A DNA stretch of 64,000 nt from Streptacidiphilus sp. P02-A3a (GTDB lineage Bacteria; Actinomycetota; Actinomycetes; Streptomycetales; Streptomycetaceae): the NCBI RefSeq assembly GCF_014084105.1, contig NZ_CP048289.1, positions 2,241,922-2,305,921 on the forward strand, written 5' to 3'. The notes below the pieces were generated by a model. That model did no database searches. It was not told where the DNA came from and saw only the letters and a program-made list of their open reading frames with translations. Position 1 is the stretch's first letter, and each line of letters starts with the position of its first letter. A program made the translations under genes and the position numbers. Of this stretch, positions 35,198 through 45,116 are shown one piece after another.

Positions 35198-35836
35198 ATG
35201 GGCGAGAAGGCGAACTCCACGGCGCAGGTGCTGCTGCTGCCGTTGCAGACCACCACGGGCACGGGAAGCACAGGAGGGGCGGCCGGTACCGCCGCGGGCC
35301 CCGGTTCCGCCGCGGGCGGGGCGGCCGTGCCGTACCGGCGGCCGTCCGACATCCACCCGGTACTGCGGCGGGCGGGCGCCCCGCCGGCCGCGCTCGACCT
35401 GCTCGCGCAGGCCCACCGCGGGCTGCGCGAGGCCCGCGAGCTCGAAGGCCCGCTGGAGCGCTACGCCACCGCCCACCTGGCGGCGCTGCGCGCCTCCGCC
35501 GCGGTACTGGCGGTGCGCGGCCGTCCGGAGCAGAACCCGCGCAGGCGCAAGCGTATCCGCAGCGCCTGGGAGGTCCTGCCCGAGGTCGCGCCGGAGCTCG
35601 CCGAGTGGGCGGTCTACTACGCGGCCGGGGCGGCGAAACGGGCCGCCGCCGAGGCCGGGATCGCCTCGGCGGCGACCGCCCGCGAGGCCGACGACCTGAT
35701 CCGCAACACCGCGCTCTTCCTCCGCCTGGTCCAGCGCCTGCTGGCGCTCGATCCGGGGGGCCGCCCGGCCCCCGCCGAGCCCGATCCGGGGACGGCCGCG
35801 GACACCCCGGCGAACCGCATGCCCCGTACCGGCTGA
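35198..35836 (+). CDS. SAV_6107-type HEPN domain protein
   Basis: This 212-residue protein has a Gly/Thr/Ala-rich, probably disordered start (residues 1-50) and then a helical domain I recognise as the SAV_6107-type HEPN family found in streptomycetes. HEPN domains are often RNases or nucleotide-binding partners, but the usual Arg-x4-6-His catalytic motif is not evident here, so activity is doubtful. A basic patch (Asn-Pro-Arg-Arg-Arg-Lys-Arg) stands near residue 110. The next gene is a methyltransferase 63 nt downstream. Confidence 0.75.
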   Translation: MGEKANSTAQVLLLPLQTTTGTGSTGGAAGTAAGPGSAAGGAAVPYRRPSDIHPVLRRAGAPPAALDLLAQAHRGLREARELEGPLERYATAHLAALRASAAVLAVRGRPEQNPRRRKRIRSAWEVLPEVAPELAEWAVYYAAGAAKRAAAEAGIASAATAREADDLIRNTALFLRLVQRLLALDPGGRPAPAEPDPGTAADTPANRMPRTG

Positions 35837-35899
35837 ACGGCCACCCGCACGCCGTACAGTGGGGGCCGACCGCGCAGCCACAGCCGAGGAGCAGACCCC

Positions 35900-36652
35900 G
35901 TGTACCCGACGCGTCCCCGCAGCTCCCTCAGGACCGCCGTCGTCTGGGAGGTGCTGCGCGAGGCCCTGACCCGGCGCGCCGACGAGCTCGGCCGTCCCGT
36001 GCTCGACGTCCTGGACACCGGTGGCGGCACCGGTAACTTCGCCGTGCCGGTGGCCCGGCTCGGCCACCGGGTCACCGTGGTCGACCCCAGCCCGGACGCC
36101 CTGTTCGCGCTGGAGCGCCGGGCCGCCGAGGCCGGGGTCACCGACCTGGTCCAGGCGCTCCAGGGCGACACCCAGACCCTGCCCGACCTGGTCGAGCCCG
36201 GCAGCGTGGACGCGGTGCTCTGCCACGGCGTACTGGAGGTGGTGGACGACCCGGCCGAGGCCCTGGGCCAGCTGACCGCCGCCCTGCGCAAGGGCGGGCT
36301 GGTCAGCCTGCTCGCGGCCAACCGCAACGGGGTGGTGCTCGCCCGGGCCATCGCCGGGCACTTCGGCGAGGCCCGGAACGCCCTGACCGACCCGGCCGGG
36401 CGCTGGGGCGACAGCGACCCGATGCCGCGCCGCTTCACCGTGGAGGAGCTCCGCGGCCTCGCCGACGCGGCCGGGCTGCGCACCGCCTCGGTGCACGGGG
36501 TGCGGATCTTCGCGGACCTGGTCCCCGGCGTCCTGGTGGACACCGAGCCGGGCGCGCTGGAGGCGCTGCTCGCGCTGGAGCAGGCCGCCGCCGAACAGCC
36601 CGCCTTCCACGCCGTCGCGACCCAGATCCACCTGCTCGCCGAACTGCTCTGA
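35900..36652 (+). CDS. Class I SAM-dependent methyltransferase (CmoM-like)
   Basis: The 250-residue protein has Val-Leu-Asp-Thr-Gly-Gly-Gly-Thr-Gly-Asn-Phe for SAM binding at about residue 38, Val-Val-Asp-Pro-Ser-Pro-Asp for the ribose, and Cys-His-Gly-Val-Leu-Glu with following Val-Asp-Asp-Pro. The order and C-terminal half resemble tRNA carboxymethoxyuridine methyltransferase CmoM and other small-molecule methyltransferases; the substrate is not settled. GTG 35900 follows GAGGAG with 8-nt spacing. A -10-like TACAGT at 35854-35859 is present. Confidence 0.82.
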   Translation: MYPTRPRSSLRTAVVWEVLREALTRRADELGRPVLDVLDTGGGTGNFAVPVARLGHRVTVVDPSPDALFALERRAAEAGVTDLVQALQGDTQTLPDLVEPGSVDAVLCHGVLEVVDDPAEALGQLTAALRKGGLVSLLAANRNGVVLARAIAGHFGEARNALTDPAGRWGDSDPMPRRFTVEELRGLADAAGLRTASVHGVRIFADLVPGVLVDTEPGALEALLALEQAAAEQPAFHAVATQIHLLAELL

Positions 36653-36982
36653 CCACGGCTTTCGGGGGGCCGGGCACAAGATCGTCCACAGGGCCGTCCA
36701 CCCTGCGGTCGGTCACCGGGCGCCCCCCCGAAACCCCCGGTCAGAACGTATGATTCGGGTGAAGCAGGTAAGGCATGACGGCCCAGTGGCCGGGGCATAC
36801 GGAACACAGCGGGATCCGCAGGATCAAGCAGTCCGCTACTCGTGAGTATGTGCCTGGTCATGGCGGCGGCGGTGTGCAGTGGGGTGGGTACCCCGGAGGT
36901 GACTCCGCGCCTATCCTGATGAGACTGTCCGTCCTGACGGGGACGGCGGTGGTCGCTGCGGCGACCAGAGGAGGAGGACGAC
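36653..36982. other. 330-bp intergenic region
   Basis: It holds a near-consensus -10 TATGAT (36749-36754) without a matching -35, a small palindrome TACTCGTGAGTA (36839-36850), and a TATCCT (36912-36917) that may serve the downstream DUF3040 gene. A frame from ATG 36775 runs into that gene in another phase and is not supported as coding. Confidence 0.4.
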
Positions 36983-37369
36983 GTGCCGCTCTCGGAGCAC
37001 GAGCAGCGTCTGCTCGAGCAGATGGAGCGAGCGCTGTACGCCGAGGACCCCAAGTTCGCGACAGCGCTCGAAGGTACCGGCCTGCGGGCCCGTACCCGCC
37101 GGACGGTCTACGGTGCCGCTGCCGGCTTCGTCGTCGGTGTCGCCCTGCTCGCGGGCGGAGCGGTCACCAAGCACGACTGGTTGAGCGTGGTCGGGTTGGT
37201 CGTGATGGTCGGCTGCGCCGCCCTGGCCGCCGTGAGCTGGCGGCGTGCCCCCCGACTCGGCGTGGCCGACCCCCGTACCGGCGCCCCGCAGCGCCGCCGC
37301 CGGACCAACCGGGCCACCGTGGTCGACCGGATGGAGCAGCGCTGGCAGCGCCGCCAGGACGGCCAGTAG
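36983..37369 (+). CDS. DUF3040 family membrane protein
   Basis: The 128-residue protein has the DUF3040 signature: Pro-Leu-Ser-Glu-His-Glu-Gln-Arg-Leu-Leu-Glu-Gln-Met-Glu at the start, then two membrane helices (about 42-62 and 67-85) and a basic C-terminal tail with Arg-Arg-Arg-Arg. The family is actinobacterial, of unknown function, and very often lies next to the dcw region. GTG 36983 follows GGAGGAGGA. It converges on the transglutaminase operon. Confidence 0.9.
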   Translation: MPLSEHEQRLLEQMERALYAEDPKFATALEGTGLRARTRRTVYGAAAGFVVGVALLAGGAVTKHDWLSVVGLVVMVGCAALAAVSWRRAPRLGVADPRTGAPQRRRRTNRATVVDRMEQRWQRRQDGQ

Positions 37370-37423
37370 CCCCGCCCGCCGAAGCGAACCGCGACCGGCC
37401 CCGCACCCAGCGCTGACCCGCCG

Positions 37424-37450
37424 GGGCGGGGCCGCCGCGCGGCCCCGCCC
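37424..37450. terminator. Bidirectional terminator
   Basis: GGGCGGGGCC (37424-37433) pairs with GGCCCCGCCC (37441-37450) over 7 nt, between the convergent DUF3040 and transglutaminase genes. Confidence 0.7.
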
Positions 37451-37452
37451 GC

Positions 37453-39930
37453 TCAGTCGGTGTCGTTCCGGTTCCCGCGGCCGGGCAGCGGCAGCCGCCG
37501 CAGACCGGCGGCGGTACCCCGGCCCACCGCCCGCAGCGGGTCGCCCACCGCGCGCCGCACGGCCGTGCGCACCGCTCCCAGCAGCCGCTGGCCGAACCCC
37601 CGCACCGCCGCCCGCACCCGCCGGTTCACCCGGACCCCGGACGGCGGCAGCAGCACCGCCCGGATCCGGGTCCGCCGGTCGGCGGAGGCCGCCAGGCCGG
37701 ACCGCACCGTGCGCACGTCCTGCTGGAGCGAGAGCGGCGCGGACGCCGTCGGCGCGTACAGCACCTGCTCGGTGGCCAGCGCCACCCGCCCCAGCGCCGC
37801 CCGCTGCTCCTCGCCGAAGTCGCCCAGCTCCGCCAGCCGGGCGGCGGTGCGCCGGGGCGTCTCCCCGGTGTCCGGCGGGATGCCCAGGTCCCAGGCCGAG
37901 TCGATCATCTCCCGCCAGGCGGCGAGCACCTGCTCCTCGCTGAGTTCGAACGGCGCCGCCTGCGCGGGCGGGTGCGGCCGCAGCCGCGCCCGGCGGGTGT
38001 TCAGCCGCCACAGCATCGGGACCAGCAGCAGGACCAGCAGCAGCGCCGCCAGCGCGATCAGCGCCAGCGCCAGCGGACTGGTCCCGCCGGCGGCCTGGGT
38101 GCCGCCCTGCGCGGTGTCGGTCCGGCCGCTGCCGCAGTTGCCGGCCCGGCCCTCGGCCCGGGGGCAGCCCGGGTTGGTCGTGGGCTTCCCGGTGGCCGTG
38201 GCCGCCGGGGCGGTGGCGGTGCCGGTCGGCAGCGGGGCGGTGGTGCCGGTGCTGCTCTCCACCGAGTAGCCCGGGGCGACGCCGATGGTCGGCGTGGGCT
38301 CGAAGCGCAGCCAGCCGATCCCGGCGAAGTACAGCTCCGGCCAGGCGTGGGCGTCCTTGGTGCCGACGACCCAGGTGCCGTCGGGCTGCTCGACGCCCGG
38401 GGTGAAGCCGATCACCACCCGCGCCGGGATCCCCAGGACCCGGGCCATCGCGGCCATGGTGGCCGCGAAGTGCACGCAGAAACCCTGCTTGTTCTTCAGG
38501 AACTCGGCCATGGCGTTGGAGCCGGTGTCGCCGGAGACCGAGGTGTTGTAGCTGAAGCCGCCGGTGTTGGTGAACCAGTTCTGCAGCGCCACCGCCTTGG
38601 CGTAGGCGCTGCCCGCGCCCGCGGTGACGGACGCCGCGTCGGTGCGGACCAGCTGCGGCAGGTCGGCCGGGAGCGCGGTGTAGGTCTTCAGCATCGCGGC
38701 CGACGGCGCCGGGGCGTCCGTCAGCTGCTGGTTGGTCGGGTCCAGCACCAGGCTGCTCACCGTGTACTTCAGCCCGGCGGCGGTGGTGGCGCCGGTGCCG
38801 CCGATCAGGGTGCGCCCCTCGGGCTCGTACTTCCAGTCGCCGGACACCTGGACCGAGATGGCCGGGTAGGGCATCGGCAGCCACTGCTGGGTGTAGCTGG
38901 ACGAGGTGGTGACGGTGGTGCTCATGCTGCCCTGCGGGATCCCCGGGCCCAGCCCGTCGGGGGCGGGCAGCGCCTTGGGCAGGTCCTCCACCGTCGACTT
39001 GCCGGTGGTCCAGGCGACGCCGTTGAACTGGTCCAGGTCCACGATCCGCAGGTACTGGTCGACCCGCGAGGTGGAGGTGGTGGTGTAGGTCAGCACGGTC
39101 TGGTTGGTGCCCTGGTTCAGGGTCTGCGCGATCGAGGCGAGCGGGTCGACCGGGGTGGCGATGCTGTTGCCGCCCAGCCCCGAACCGCTGCCGTCGAGCT
39201 TGCCCAGCAGCCCGTTGCCCAGCGAGGGCAGGGCCACCGGCAGCAGCAGGCCGATCACCACGCCGATGCTCGCGATCCGGTAGCCGGTGGCGTTCAGCGG
39301 GTGGCCGCCCGGGGTGCCGACCACGGTCCCCGGACTGCCGTGGAACACCCGCCCCCAGCGGGACAGCCGGTCCCGGCCCTCCGCCAGCAGCAGCGACAGG
39401 TAGCCGCAGGCCGCCAGCGGGAACCACAGCCAGCCCGGCCCGGAGCTGTGCAGCCCGGTACCGACGCAGTACAGCGCCAGCAGCGGCAGGCCGGTCAGCG
39501 CCACCCGCTGGAAGGTCACCGCCAGGGTGTCCACCAGCAGCCCGATCAGCGTCACCGAGCCGACCAGGATCAGGCTCAGCCCCGGATGCGCGGGCGCCGG
39601 GGTGGCGTACTGGCCCATGTCGTGGATGCCGCTGTTGACCAGGTCCGCGAGCTGGGTGAAGACCGCCGGCCCGGGCAGTACGCCCAGGAACGCCTTGCTC
39701 TGGGCGAAGCCCAGGGTGAGCAGCAGCAGCAGGACCAGCAGCTGGAACAGCGGTACCAGCAGCTGGGGCACGCCCAGCCGCCGCAGCGCGAGACCGGCGC
39801 CGGTGACCGCCGCGACCAGCAGCGCGGCCTGGACCAGCCAGTCCGCCGGGGTGACCAGTGGCCACAGGCAGATCGCGGTGAGCAGGGTCGCGCTCGCCGC
39901 GTGCAGTGCGATTCGGGTGCGGCCGTTCAC
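37453..39930 (-). CDS. TgpA-like membrane transglutaminase-domain protein
   Basis: The 825-residue protein has several N-terminal membrane helices (within residues 1-240), a large extracellular region with a transglutaminase core (Cys485 in Gly-Phe-Cys-Val-His-Phe-Ala, His528 in Asp-Ala-His-Ala-Trp-Pro-Glu, acid in Phe-Glu-Pro-Thr), one more helix near 675 and a basic DUF4129-like C-terminal end. The third catalytic residue is Glu where many relatives have Asp. It is the last gene of moxR-DUF58-tgpA; GTG 39930 overlaps the DUF58 stop (GTGA). This trio is widespread; its exact role is unsettled, perhaps cell-envelope protein processing. Confidence 0.9.
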   Translation of the reverse strand: MNGRTRIALHAASATLLTAICLWPLVTPADWLVQAALLVAAVTGAGLALRRLGVPQLLVPLFQLLVLLLLLTLGFAQSKAFLGVLPGPAVFTQLADLVNSGIHDMGQYATPAPAHPGLSLILVGSVTLIGLLVDTLAVTFQRVALTGLPLLALYCVGTGLHSSGPGWLWFPLAACGYLSLLLAEGRDRLSRWGRVFHGSPGTVVGTPGGHPLNATGYRIASIGVVIGLLLPVALPSLGNGLLGKLDGSGSGLGGNSIATPVDPLASIAQTLNQGTNQTVLTYTTTSTSRVDQYLRIVDLDQFNGVAWTTGKSTVEDLPKALPAPDGLGPGIPQGSMSTTVTTSSSYTQQWLPMPYPAISVQVSGDWKYEPEGRTLIGGTGATTAAGLKYTVSSLVLDPTNQQLTDAPAPSAAMLKTYTALPADLPQLVRTDAASVTAGAGSAYAKAVALQNWFTNTGGFSYNTSVSGDTGSNAMAEFLKNKQGFCVHFAATMAAMARVLGIPARVVIGFTPGVEQPDGTWVVGTKDAHAWPELYFAGIGWLRFEPTPTIGVAPGYSVESSTGTTAPLPTGTATAPAATATGKPTTNPGCPRAEGRAGNCGSGRTDTAQGGTQAAGGTSPLALALIALAALLLVLLLVPMLWRLNTRRARLRPHPPAQAAPFELSEEQVLAAWREMIDSAWDLGIPPDTGETPRRTAARLAELGDFGEEQRAALGRVALATEQVLYAPTASAPLSLQQDVRTVRSGLAASADRRTRIRAVLLPPSGVRVNRRVRAAVRGFGQRLLGAVRTAVRRAVGDPLRAVGRGTAAGLRRLPLPGRGNRNDTD

Positions 39931-41294
39931 GCCTGGTCCCTCCCCATCCAGTACGACCCGGGCCCGGTGTAGGAGCCCTGGTTCGTGGCCGAAGCCCGGT
40001 CGGCCTGCCGCCACAGGTCCGGCAGCGAGTCGCCGGAGCGGGCGTGCAGCACGGTCCAGCCGCCCTCGCGGAGCAGCCGGGTCTGCCGTTCGGAGCGTTG
40101 TTCGCCGGTCTCCCCCGAGGTGGTGCGGAGCGTGCCCGCGCCGCGCAGCAGGGTCCAGCTGTCGCCGTCCAGCAGGATCGCCAGCGCGGACGAGGTGCGT
40201 CGCCGCAGCCGGGCCAGCCCGGCCAGCTGCTCGTCCTCCAGGTCCCCGAGCAGCGCCACCACCAGGCCCTCGCCGCCGAGCCGCAGTACCTCCTCGGCCG
40301 GGTCGAGGCCGTTGCCGGTGGAGTAGCGGACCATGGCCAGGGCGTCCAGCAGCACCCCGGCGGCCTCGGCCGAGGCCCCGCCGAAGCCGCCGCTGCCGGC
40401 GGCGGTGCCGCTGACCGCGTCGCCGGTGTCGGTGAGCAGCCGGACCGTGTAGCCGCGTTCCAGCAGGTGCAGCGAGACCGAGGCGGCGGCGCTGACCGCC
40501 CACTCGAAGGAGGAGGCGGGGCCGCTGCCCTGGTGCCCGGCGGCCCGGGTGTCCAGCAGCACGGTGGCGCGGCTGCGCAGCGGCGCCTCCTCCCGGCGGA
40601 CCATCAGCTCGCCGTACTTCGCGGTGGAGCGCCAGTGCACCCGGCGCAGGTCGTCGCCGTGCCGGTACTCGCGCGGCACCGCGTCGTCCTCCCCGGCGAG
40701 CGCCACCGCGCGGGAGTGGCTCTCGCCGTAGCCGGTCCACTCGCCGCTGAGCCGGACCGGCGGCAGCGCCTGGACCTGCGGGACGACGGTCAGGGTGTCG
40801 GCGGCGGTGAACGCGCGGGTGAGCTCGCACAGCCCGAAGGGGTCGCCCAGGCGCAGTTGCAGCGGCCCCAGCGGATAGCGTCCGCGCAGGTCGGAGCGGA
40901 CCCGGTAGGAGACCTCGCGGTGGCCGTGCGGCTCCACCCGGTCCAGGACGAAGCGCGGACGCGGGCCCAGCACGTACGGGACCTTGTCCTCCAGCATCAG
41001 CAGGCCGGTGGGCACCCGGGAGATGTTGTCGACCCGCAGGTGCACCCGGGCCTCCTGGCCCGCCGGGGCGCGGCTGGGGCTGAGCCGCCGCCCGCTGGCG
41101 ACCCGGTAGCGGGTCCGGGTCAGCATCGCGGCGGCGGCCAGCGGCAGCACCGCCAGCAGCAGGCCGACGCTGAGCAGCGCCGACTGGCCGAGCAGGACCG
41201 CGCACAGCACCGCGGTCAGACCGGCGGCGAGGAAGGACCGGCCGCGGGTGGTGAGTCCGCTCAGGGCGGAGCGCCAGGCGGGGGTGGCCGCCAC
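39927..41294 (-). CDS. DUF58 protein (vWA-like partner of MoxR)
   Basis: The 455-residue protein has two membrane helices near the start (residues 20-60), a beta-rich middle, and the DUF58 block Arg-Glu-Tyr-Arg-His-Gly-Asp-Asp-Leu-Arg-Arg-Val-His-Trp-Arg-Ser-Thr-Ala-Lys, followed by a vWA-like fold. DUF58 proteins are thought to be clients or co-factors of MoxR AAA ATPases. It starts one base after the moxR stop and overlaps the transglutaminase gene by 4 nt. Confidence 0.92.
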   Translation of the reverse strand: MAATPAWRSALSGLTTRGRSFLAAGLTAVLCAVLLGQSALLSVGLLLAVLPLAAAAMLTRTRYRVASGRRLSPSRAPAGQEARVHLRVDNISRVPTGLLMLEDKVPYVLGPRPRFVLDRVEPHGHREVSYRVRSDLRGRYPLGPLQLRLGDPFGLCELTRAFTAADTLTVVPQVQALPPVRLSGEWTGYGESHSRAVALAGEDDAVPREYRHGDDLRRVHWRSTAKYGELMVRREEAPLRSRATVLLDTRAAGHQGSGPASSFEWAVSAAASVSLHLLERGYTVRLLTDTGDAVSGTAAGSGGFGGASAEAAGVLLDALAMVRYSTGNGLDPAEEVLRLGGEGLVVALLGDLEDEQLAGLARLRRRTSSALAILLDGDSWTLLRGAGTLRTTSGETGEQRSERQTRLLREGGWTVLHARSGDSLPDLWRQADRASATNQGSYTGPGSYWMGRDQA

Positions 41295-41295
41295 C

Positions 41296-42291
<996 letters not shown>

Positions 42292-42480
42292 CCGGATGCT
42301 CCTCGGCCCTGTTGCGGGGCCGTCACCTCTTTCCCCGGTTCAGGCCCTCCCGTGTGCGCATTGTTCCTTGAACCGGGGCTTCCCGTCACTCGACCGGGCG
42401 ATTCGTATGCGCGCGGAGCTCCGAGCGGTGCCCGATTGGGCAGCTTGTAGGGCTGTATGTCCGCAGTGGCAGCGGGTCGG

Positions 42481-43038
42481 TCAGGCCGCCGGTGCGACCT
42501 CGCGCAGCAGGCCGGTGCGCACGTCGAAGACGAAGCCCCGGATGTCGTCGCGGTGCGGCAGGAACGGCGAGGTGCGCACCCGGGCCATGGACTGGCGGAC
42601 GTCCTGGTCCAGGTCGGTGAACGATTCCAGCGCCCAGGACGGGCGGATGCCGACCTCCTGCTCCAGCTCGTTCCGGAAGTCCTCGGTGAGGCTGAGCAGC
42701 CCGCAGCCGGTGTGGTGGATCAGGGCTATCGAACGGGTGCCGAGGCCGCGCTGGCTGACCGTCAGCGAGCGGATGGTGTCGTCGGTGACGACGCCCCCGG
42801 CGTTGCGGATGACGTGGCAGTCGCCGAGCGCGAGGCCGAGCGCGGCGTGGACGTCGAGCCTGGCGTCCATGCAGGTCACCACGGCGACGTGCTGGACCGG
42901 ACGGGCGTCCATGCCGCCGTCGCGGAACTGGGCGGCGTAGCCGCGGTTGCGGGTGACGAAGCTGTCGATGATGGACGCGGGCTCGTCGGCGCGGGAACCG
43001 TTGGTCTGGGCGGGGGACAGATCAGGAGTCGCGGTCAT
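42481..43038 (-). CDS. Beta-carbonic anhydrase
   Basis: The 185-residue enzyme interconverts CO2 and bicarbonate. It has the zinc ligands Cys56, His109 and Cys112 (Val-Thr-Cys-Met-Asp-Ala-Arg, His-Thr-Gly-Cys-Gly) with the Asp58-Arg60 pair. The length matches the short actinobacterial beta class. There is no export signal. The ATG at 43038 has no ribosome site, but a -10-like TACCGT (43051-43046) ends 7 nt before it, so a leaderless mRNA is likely. Confidence 0.93.
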   Translation of the reverse strand: MTATPDLSPAQTNGSRADEPASIIDSFVTRNRGYAAQFRDGGMDARPVQHVAVVTCMDARLDVHAALGLALGDCHVIRNAGGVVTDDTIRSLTVSQRGLGTRSIALIHHTGCGLLSLTEDFRNELEQEVGIRPSWALESFTDLDQDVRQSMARVRTSPFLPHRDDIRGFVFDVRTGLLREVAPAA

Positions 43039-43045
43039 ACCGCTG

Positions 43046-43051
43046 ACGGTA
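43046..43051 (-). promoter_or_regulatory. -10 element of the carbonic anhydrase promoter
   Basis: TACCGT is read on the minus strand and is followed after 7 nt by the ATG. No -35 is visible. Confidence 0.4.
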
Positions 43052-43305
43052 GTGGGAACGGCGGTCCCCGGTGGGGCGGCCGGGAGGTGTGCCCGGGCGC
43101 TGTGACGCACGGCATATCCCGCGCCGAGCGCCCCGGGCGGGCGGCCGCGGGCCCGCGCCGGGTACTCCGTTCGCGTGGTCTTCTCGGCCCAGGGGTGGTA
43201 CCGGCGGCGCGCCGGACACCGGTACGCGCCCCTCGCGGCCCAGCGATACCGCTCTGACCTGCGGTTTCGCCAAAACGGAGCAAGGGCGTGCGCCGTCGCA
43301 TCCGG

Positions 43306-43333
43306 TTGACCCGGGGGAGCCGTGGAGTAAAGT
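43306..43333 (+). promoter_or_regulatory. Main promoter of the dcw cluster
   Basis: TTGACC (43306-43311) and TAAAGT (43328-43333) are 16 nt apart, the best housekeeping-type promoter in the window. The rsmH start is 330 nt away, giving a long 5' leader. The rest of 43039-43662 has no supported gene. Confidence 0.75.
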
Positions 43334-43619
43334 GACGCCACGTCGAGCGAGTGCCGTCCCGTGGTCACGCGGGGTGACCGCGTCCCGCGTCCCGCGACCG
43401 GGTGCGGCCCGCTGGGCGCGGCAGGTACGCACTGTCCCGGCCTCCACCCGCTCCTTGCCCGCTGACGCCCCTTCCCCGGCGCCAGAGGGCTCCTTCCCCA
43501 AGGCGAGCGGGCGGGGACCAGGCGGTGCGTGCCCCGAACCGGCCCGCCCGGGGCGGCGTCCGGGCTGCTGTACAGTGCCGTAGCCGCCGGGCGGGAGAGT
43601 TCCGCGCCCGCGGGGAACC

Positions 43620-43639
43620 CTCCGGCCCGCAGGCCGGAG
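43620..43639 (+). promoter_or_regulatory. Leader hairpin before rsmH
   Basis: CTCCGGCC and GGCCGGAG form a perfect 8-bp stem over CGCA. It ends 23 nt before the rsmH ATG, next to the AAGGAAGG ribosome site, and may modulate translation or transcript stability. Confidence 0.5.
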
Positions 43640-43662
43640 CGGAAGTCAAGGAAGGCAATTCC

Positions 43663-44640
43663 ATGAGCACCGGCCCCCAGGCCCCCCAGGCCAAGCATGT
43701 GCCGGTGATGCTCCAGCGCTGCCTGGACGTCCTGGCCCCGGCCCTGACCGACCGCCCCGGCGCGGTCGTGGTGGACGCCACACTCGGCCTCGGCGGCCAC
43801 AGCGAGGCGCTGCTGCGCGCCTTCCCCGAGGCCAGGCTGGTCGCGGTGGACCGGGACCCGCAGGCGCTGCGGCTGGCCGGTGAGCGGCTGGCCCCGTTCG
43901 GGGAGCGGGCGACCCTGGTGCACGCGGTCTACGACGAGATCCCCCGGGTGCTCGGCGAGCTCGGCATCGAGAAGATCCACGGGGCGCTGTTCGACCTCGG
44001 GGTCTCCTCGATGCAGCTGGACGAGGCCGAGCGCGGCTTCGCCTACGCCCAGGACGCCCCGCTGGACATGCGGATGGACCAGACCACCGGGATCAGCGCG
44101 GCCGAGGTGCTGAACACCTACTCGCACGGCGACCTGGCCCGGATCCTCAAGGTCTACGGCGAGGAGCGGTTCGCGGGGAAGATCGCCTCGGTGATCCTGC
44201 GGGAGCGGGAGCGGGAACCGTTCAGCAACAGCGCGCGTCTGGTGGAACTGGTGCGCAATGCCATTCCCGCCGCCACCCGCCGTACCGGTGGCAACCCGGC
44301 CAAGCGCACCTTCCAGGCGCTGCGGATCGAGGTCAACGGTGAACTGTCGGTGCTGGAGCGGGCGATCCCCGGCGCGATGGACGCGCTGGCGCTGGGCGGC
44401 CGGATCGCCGTGCTGTCCTACCAGTCCCTGGAGGACCGGCTGGTGAAGCAGTTCTTCGCGGCCGGAGCGGCGGTCACCGCGCCGCCCGGACTACCGGTCG
44501 TACCGGAGGAGCACCAGCCCCGGTTCAAGCTGCTGACCCGGGGCGCGGAGCTGCCGACCGAGCAAGAGATCGCCGACAACCGTCGCGCCACCCCGGCTCG
44601 GCTGCGTGCGGCGGAGAGAATCAGGCTGTCGGGCAAGTAG
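43663..44640 (+). CDS. rsmH: 16S rRNA (cytosine1402-N4)-methyltransferase
   Basis: The 325-residue enzyme (formerly MraW) methylates C1402 in the ribosomal P site. It has His-Val-Pro-Val-Met at the start, [10 protein letters not shown] for SAM binding, Asp-Leu-Gly-Val-Ser-Ser-Met-Gln and the C-terminal Asn-Arg-Arg-Ala-x-x-Ala-Arg-Leu-Arg. It opens the dcw cluster; no mraZ is present upstream. ATG 43663 follows AAGGAAGG. Confidence 0.96.
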   Translation: MSTGPQAPQAKHVPVMLQRCLDVLAPALTDRPGAVVVDATLGLGGHSEALLRAFPEARLVAVDRDPQALRLAGERLAPFGERATLVHAVYDEIPRVLGELGIEKIHGALFDLGVSSMQLDEAERGFAYAQDAPLDMRMDQTTGISAAEVLNTYSHGDLARILKVYGEERFAGKIASVILREREREPFSNSARLVELVRNAIPAATRRTGGNPAKRTFQALRIEVNGELSVLERAIPGAMDALALGGRIAVLSYQSLEDRLVKQFFAAGAAVTAPPGLPVVPEEHQPRFKLLTRGAELPTEQEIADNRRATPARLRAAERIRLSGK

Positions 44641-44663
44641 TCCGGGCGGCAGGAGGGGACGGC

Positions 44664-45116
44664 GTGGCTGTGGGAAGAGTCGGCGGTGAGGCCGCCCCGG
44701 CGCGGCAGCGCCCTCCGGCGGCGGACAAGCCGGGCCGCCGCCCCGGGCGCGGCCGGACCGGCGGCAGGTCGGGCGCCGGTCCGCGCGGCCGCTCCGGCGC
44801 CAGGTCCAGCGGGCGCGGCCCGTTCGCCGCGCTGGTGGCGCTGCTGCTGTCGGCCGGACTGGTGGCGCTGCTGCTGCTGAACACCGCGCTGAACCAGGGG
44901 ACCTTCGAGCTGACCCAGCTCCAGCAGCGGACCACCCGGCTGACGGACGAGCAGCAGGGCCTGCAACAGCAGATCGCCGGCTGGTCCGCGCCGGACCAGC
45001 TGGCGGCCCGGGCCCGGAAGCTGGGCATGGTCCCCGGCGGGGTCCCGGCCTTCCTCAAGGACGACGGGACCGTGCTCGGCAGCCCGCGGCCACTGCCCCC
45101 GGGCGGCAACGGATGA
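44664..45116 (+). CDS. ftsL: Cell division protein FtsL (septum formation initiator-like)
   Basis: The 150-residue bitopic protein has an Arg/Gly-rich cytosolic start, one membrane helix at about 54-74, then a heptad-like coiled coil (Leu-Gln-Gln-Arg-Thr-Thr-Arg-Leu-Thr-Asp). FtsL links the divisome (FtsQ/B) to FtsW-FtsI. Identity rests on shape and position between rsmH and ftsI, as usual for this fast-changing protein. Its TGA overlaps the ftsI ATG by 4 nt. GTG 44664 follows GGAGGGGA. Confidence 0.88.
   Translation: MAVGRVGGEAAPARQRPPAADKPGRRPGRGRTGGRSGAGPRGRSGARSSGRGPFAALVALLLSAGLVALLLLNTALNQGTFELTQLQQRTTRLTDEQQGLQQQIAGWSAPDQLAARARKLGMVPGGVPAFLKDDGTVLGSPRPLPPGGNG

Noticed and set aside
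33977..36679. A 900-codon minus-strand frame over the methyltransferase and HEPN genes
   Set aside because: It has no domain, no ribosome site, and opposes three coherent plus-strand genes.
36839..36850. Palindrome TACTCGTGAGTA as a MacR box
   Set aside because: The half-sites point the opposite way to TGAGTAC-NN-GTACTCA, so it does not match.
36775..37416. A 213-codon plus-strand frame overlapping the DUF3040 gene
   Set aside because: It runs through DUF3040 in the wrong phase, and its unique first part has no coding-like composition.
36911..39865. A 984-codon minus-strand frame over the transglutaminase gene in another phase
   Set aside because: Its translation is low-complexity Gly/Arg/Ala, while the other phase carries a complete transglutaminase core.
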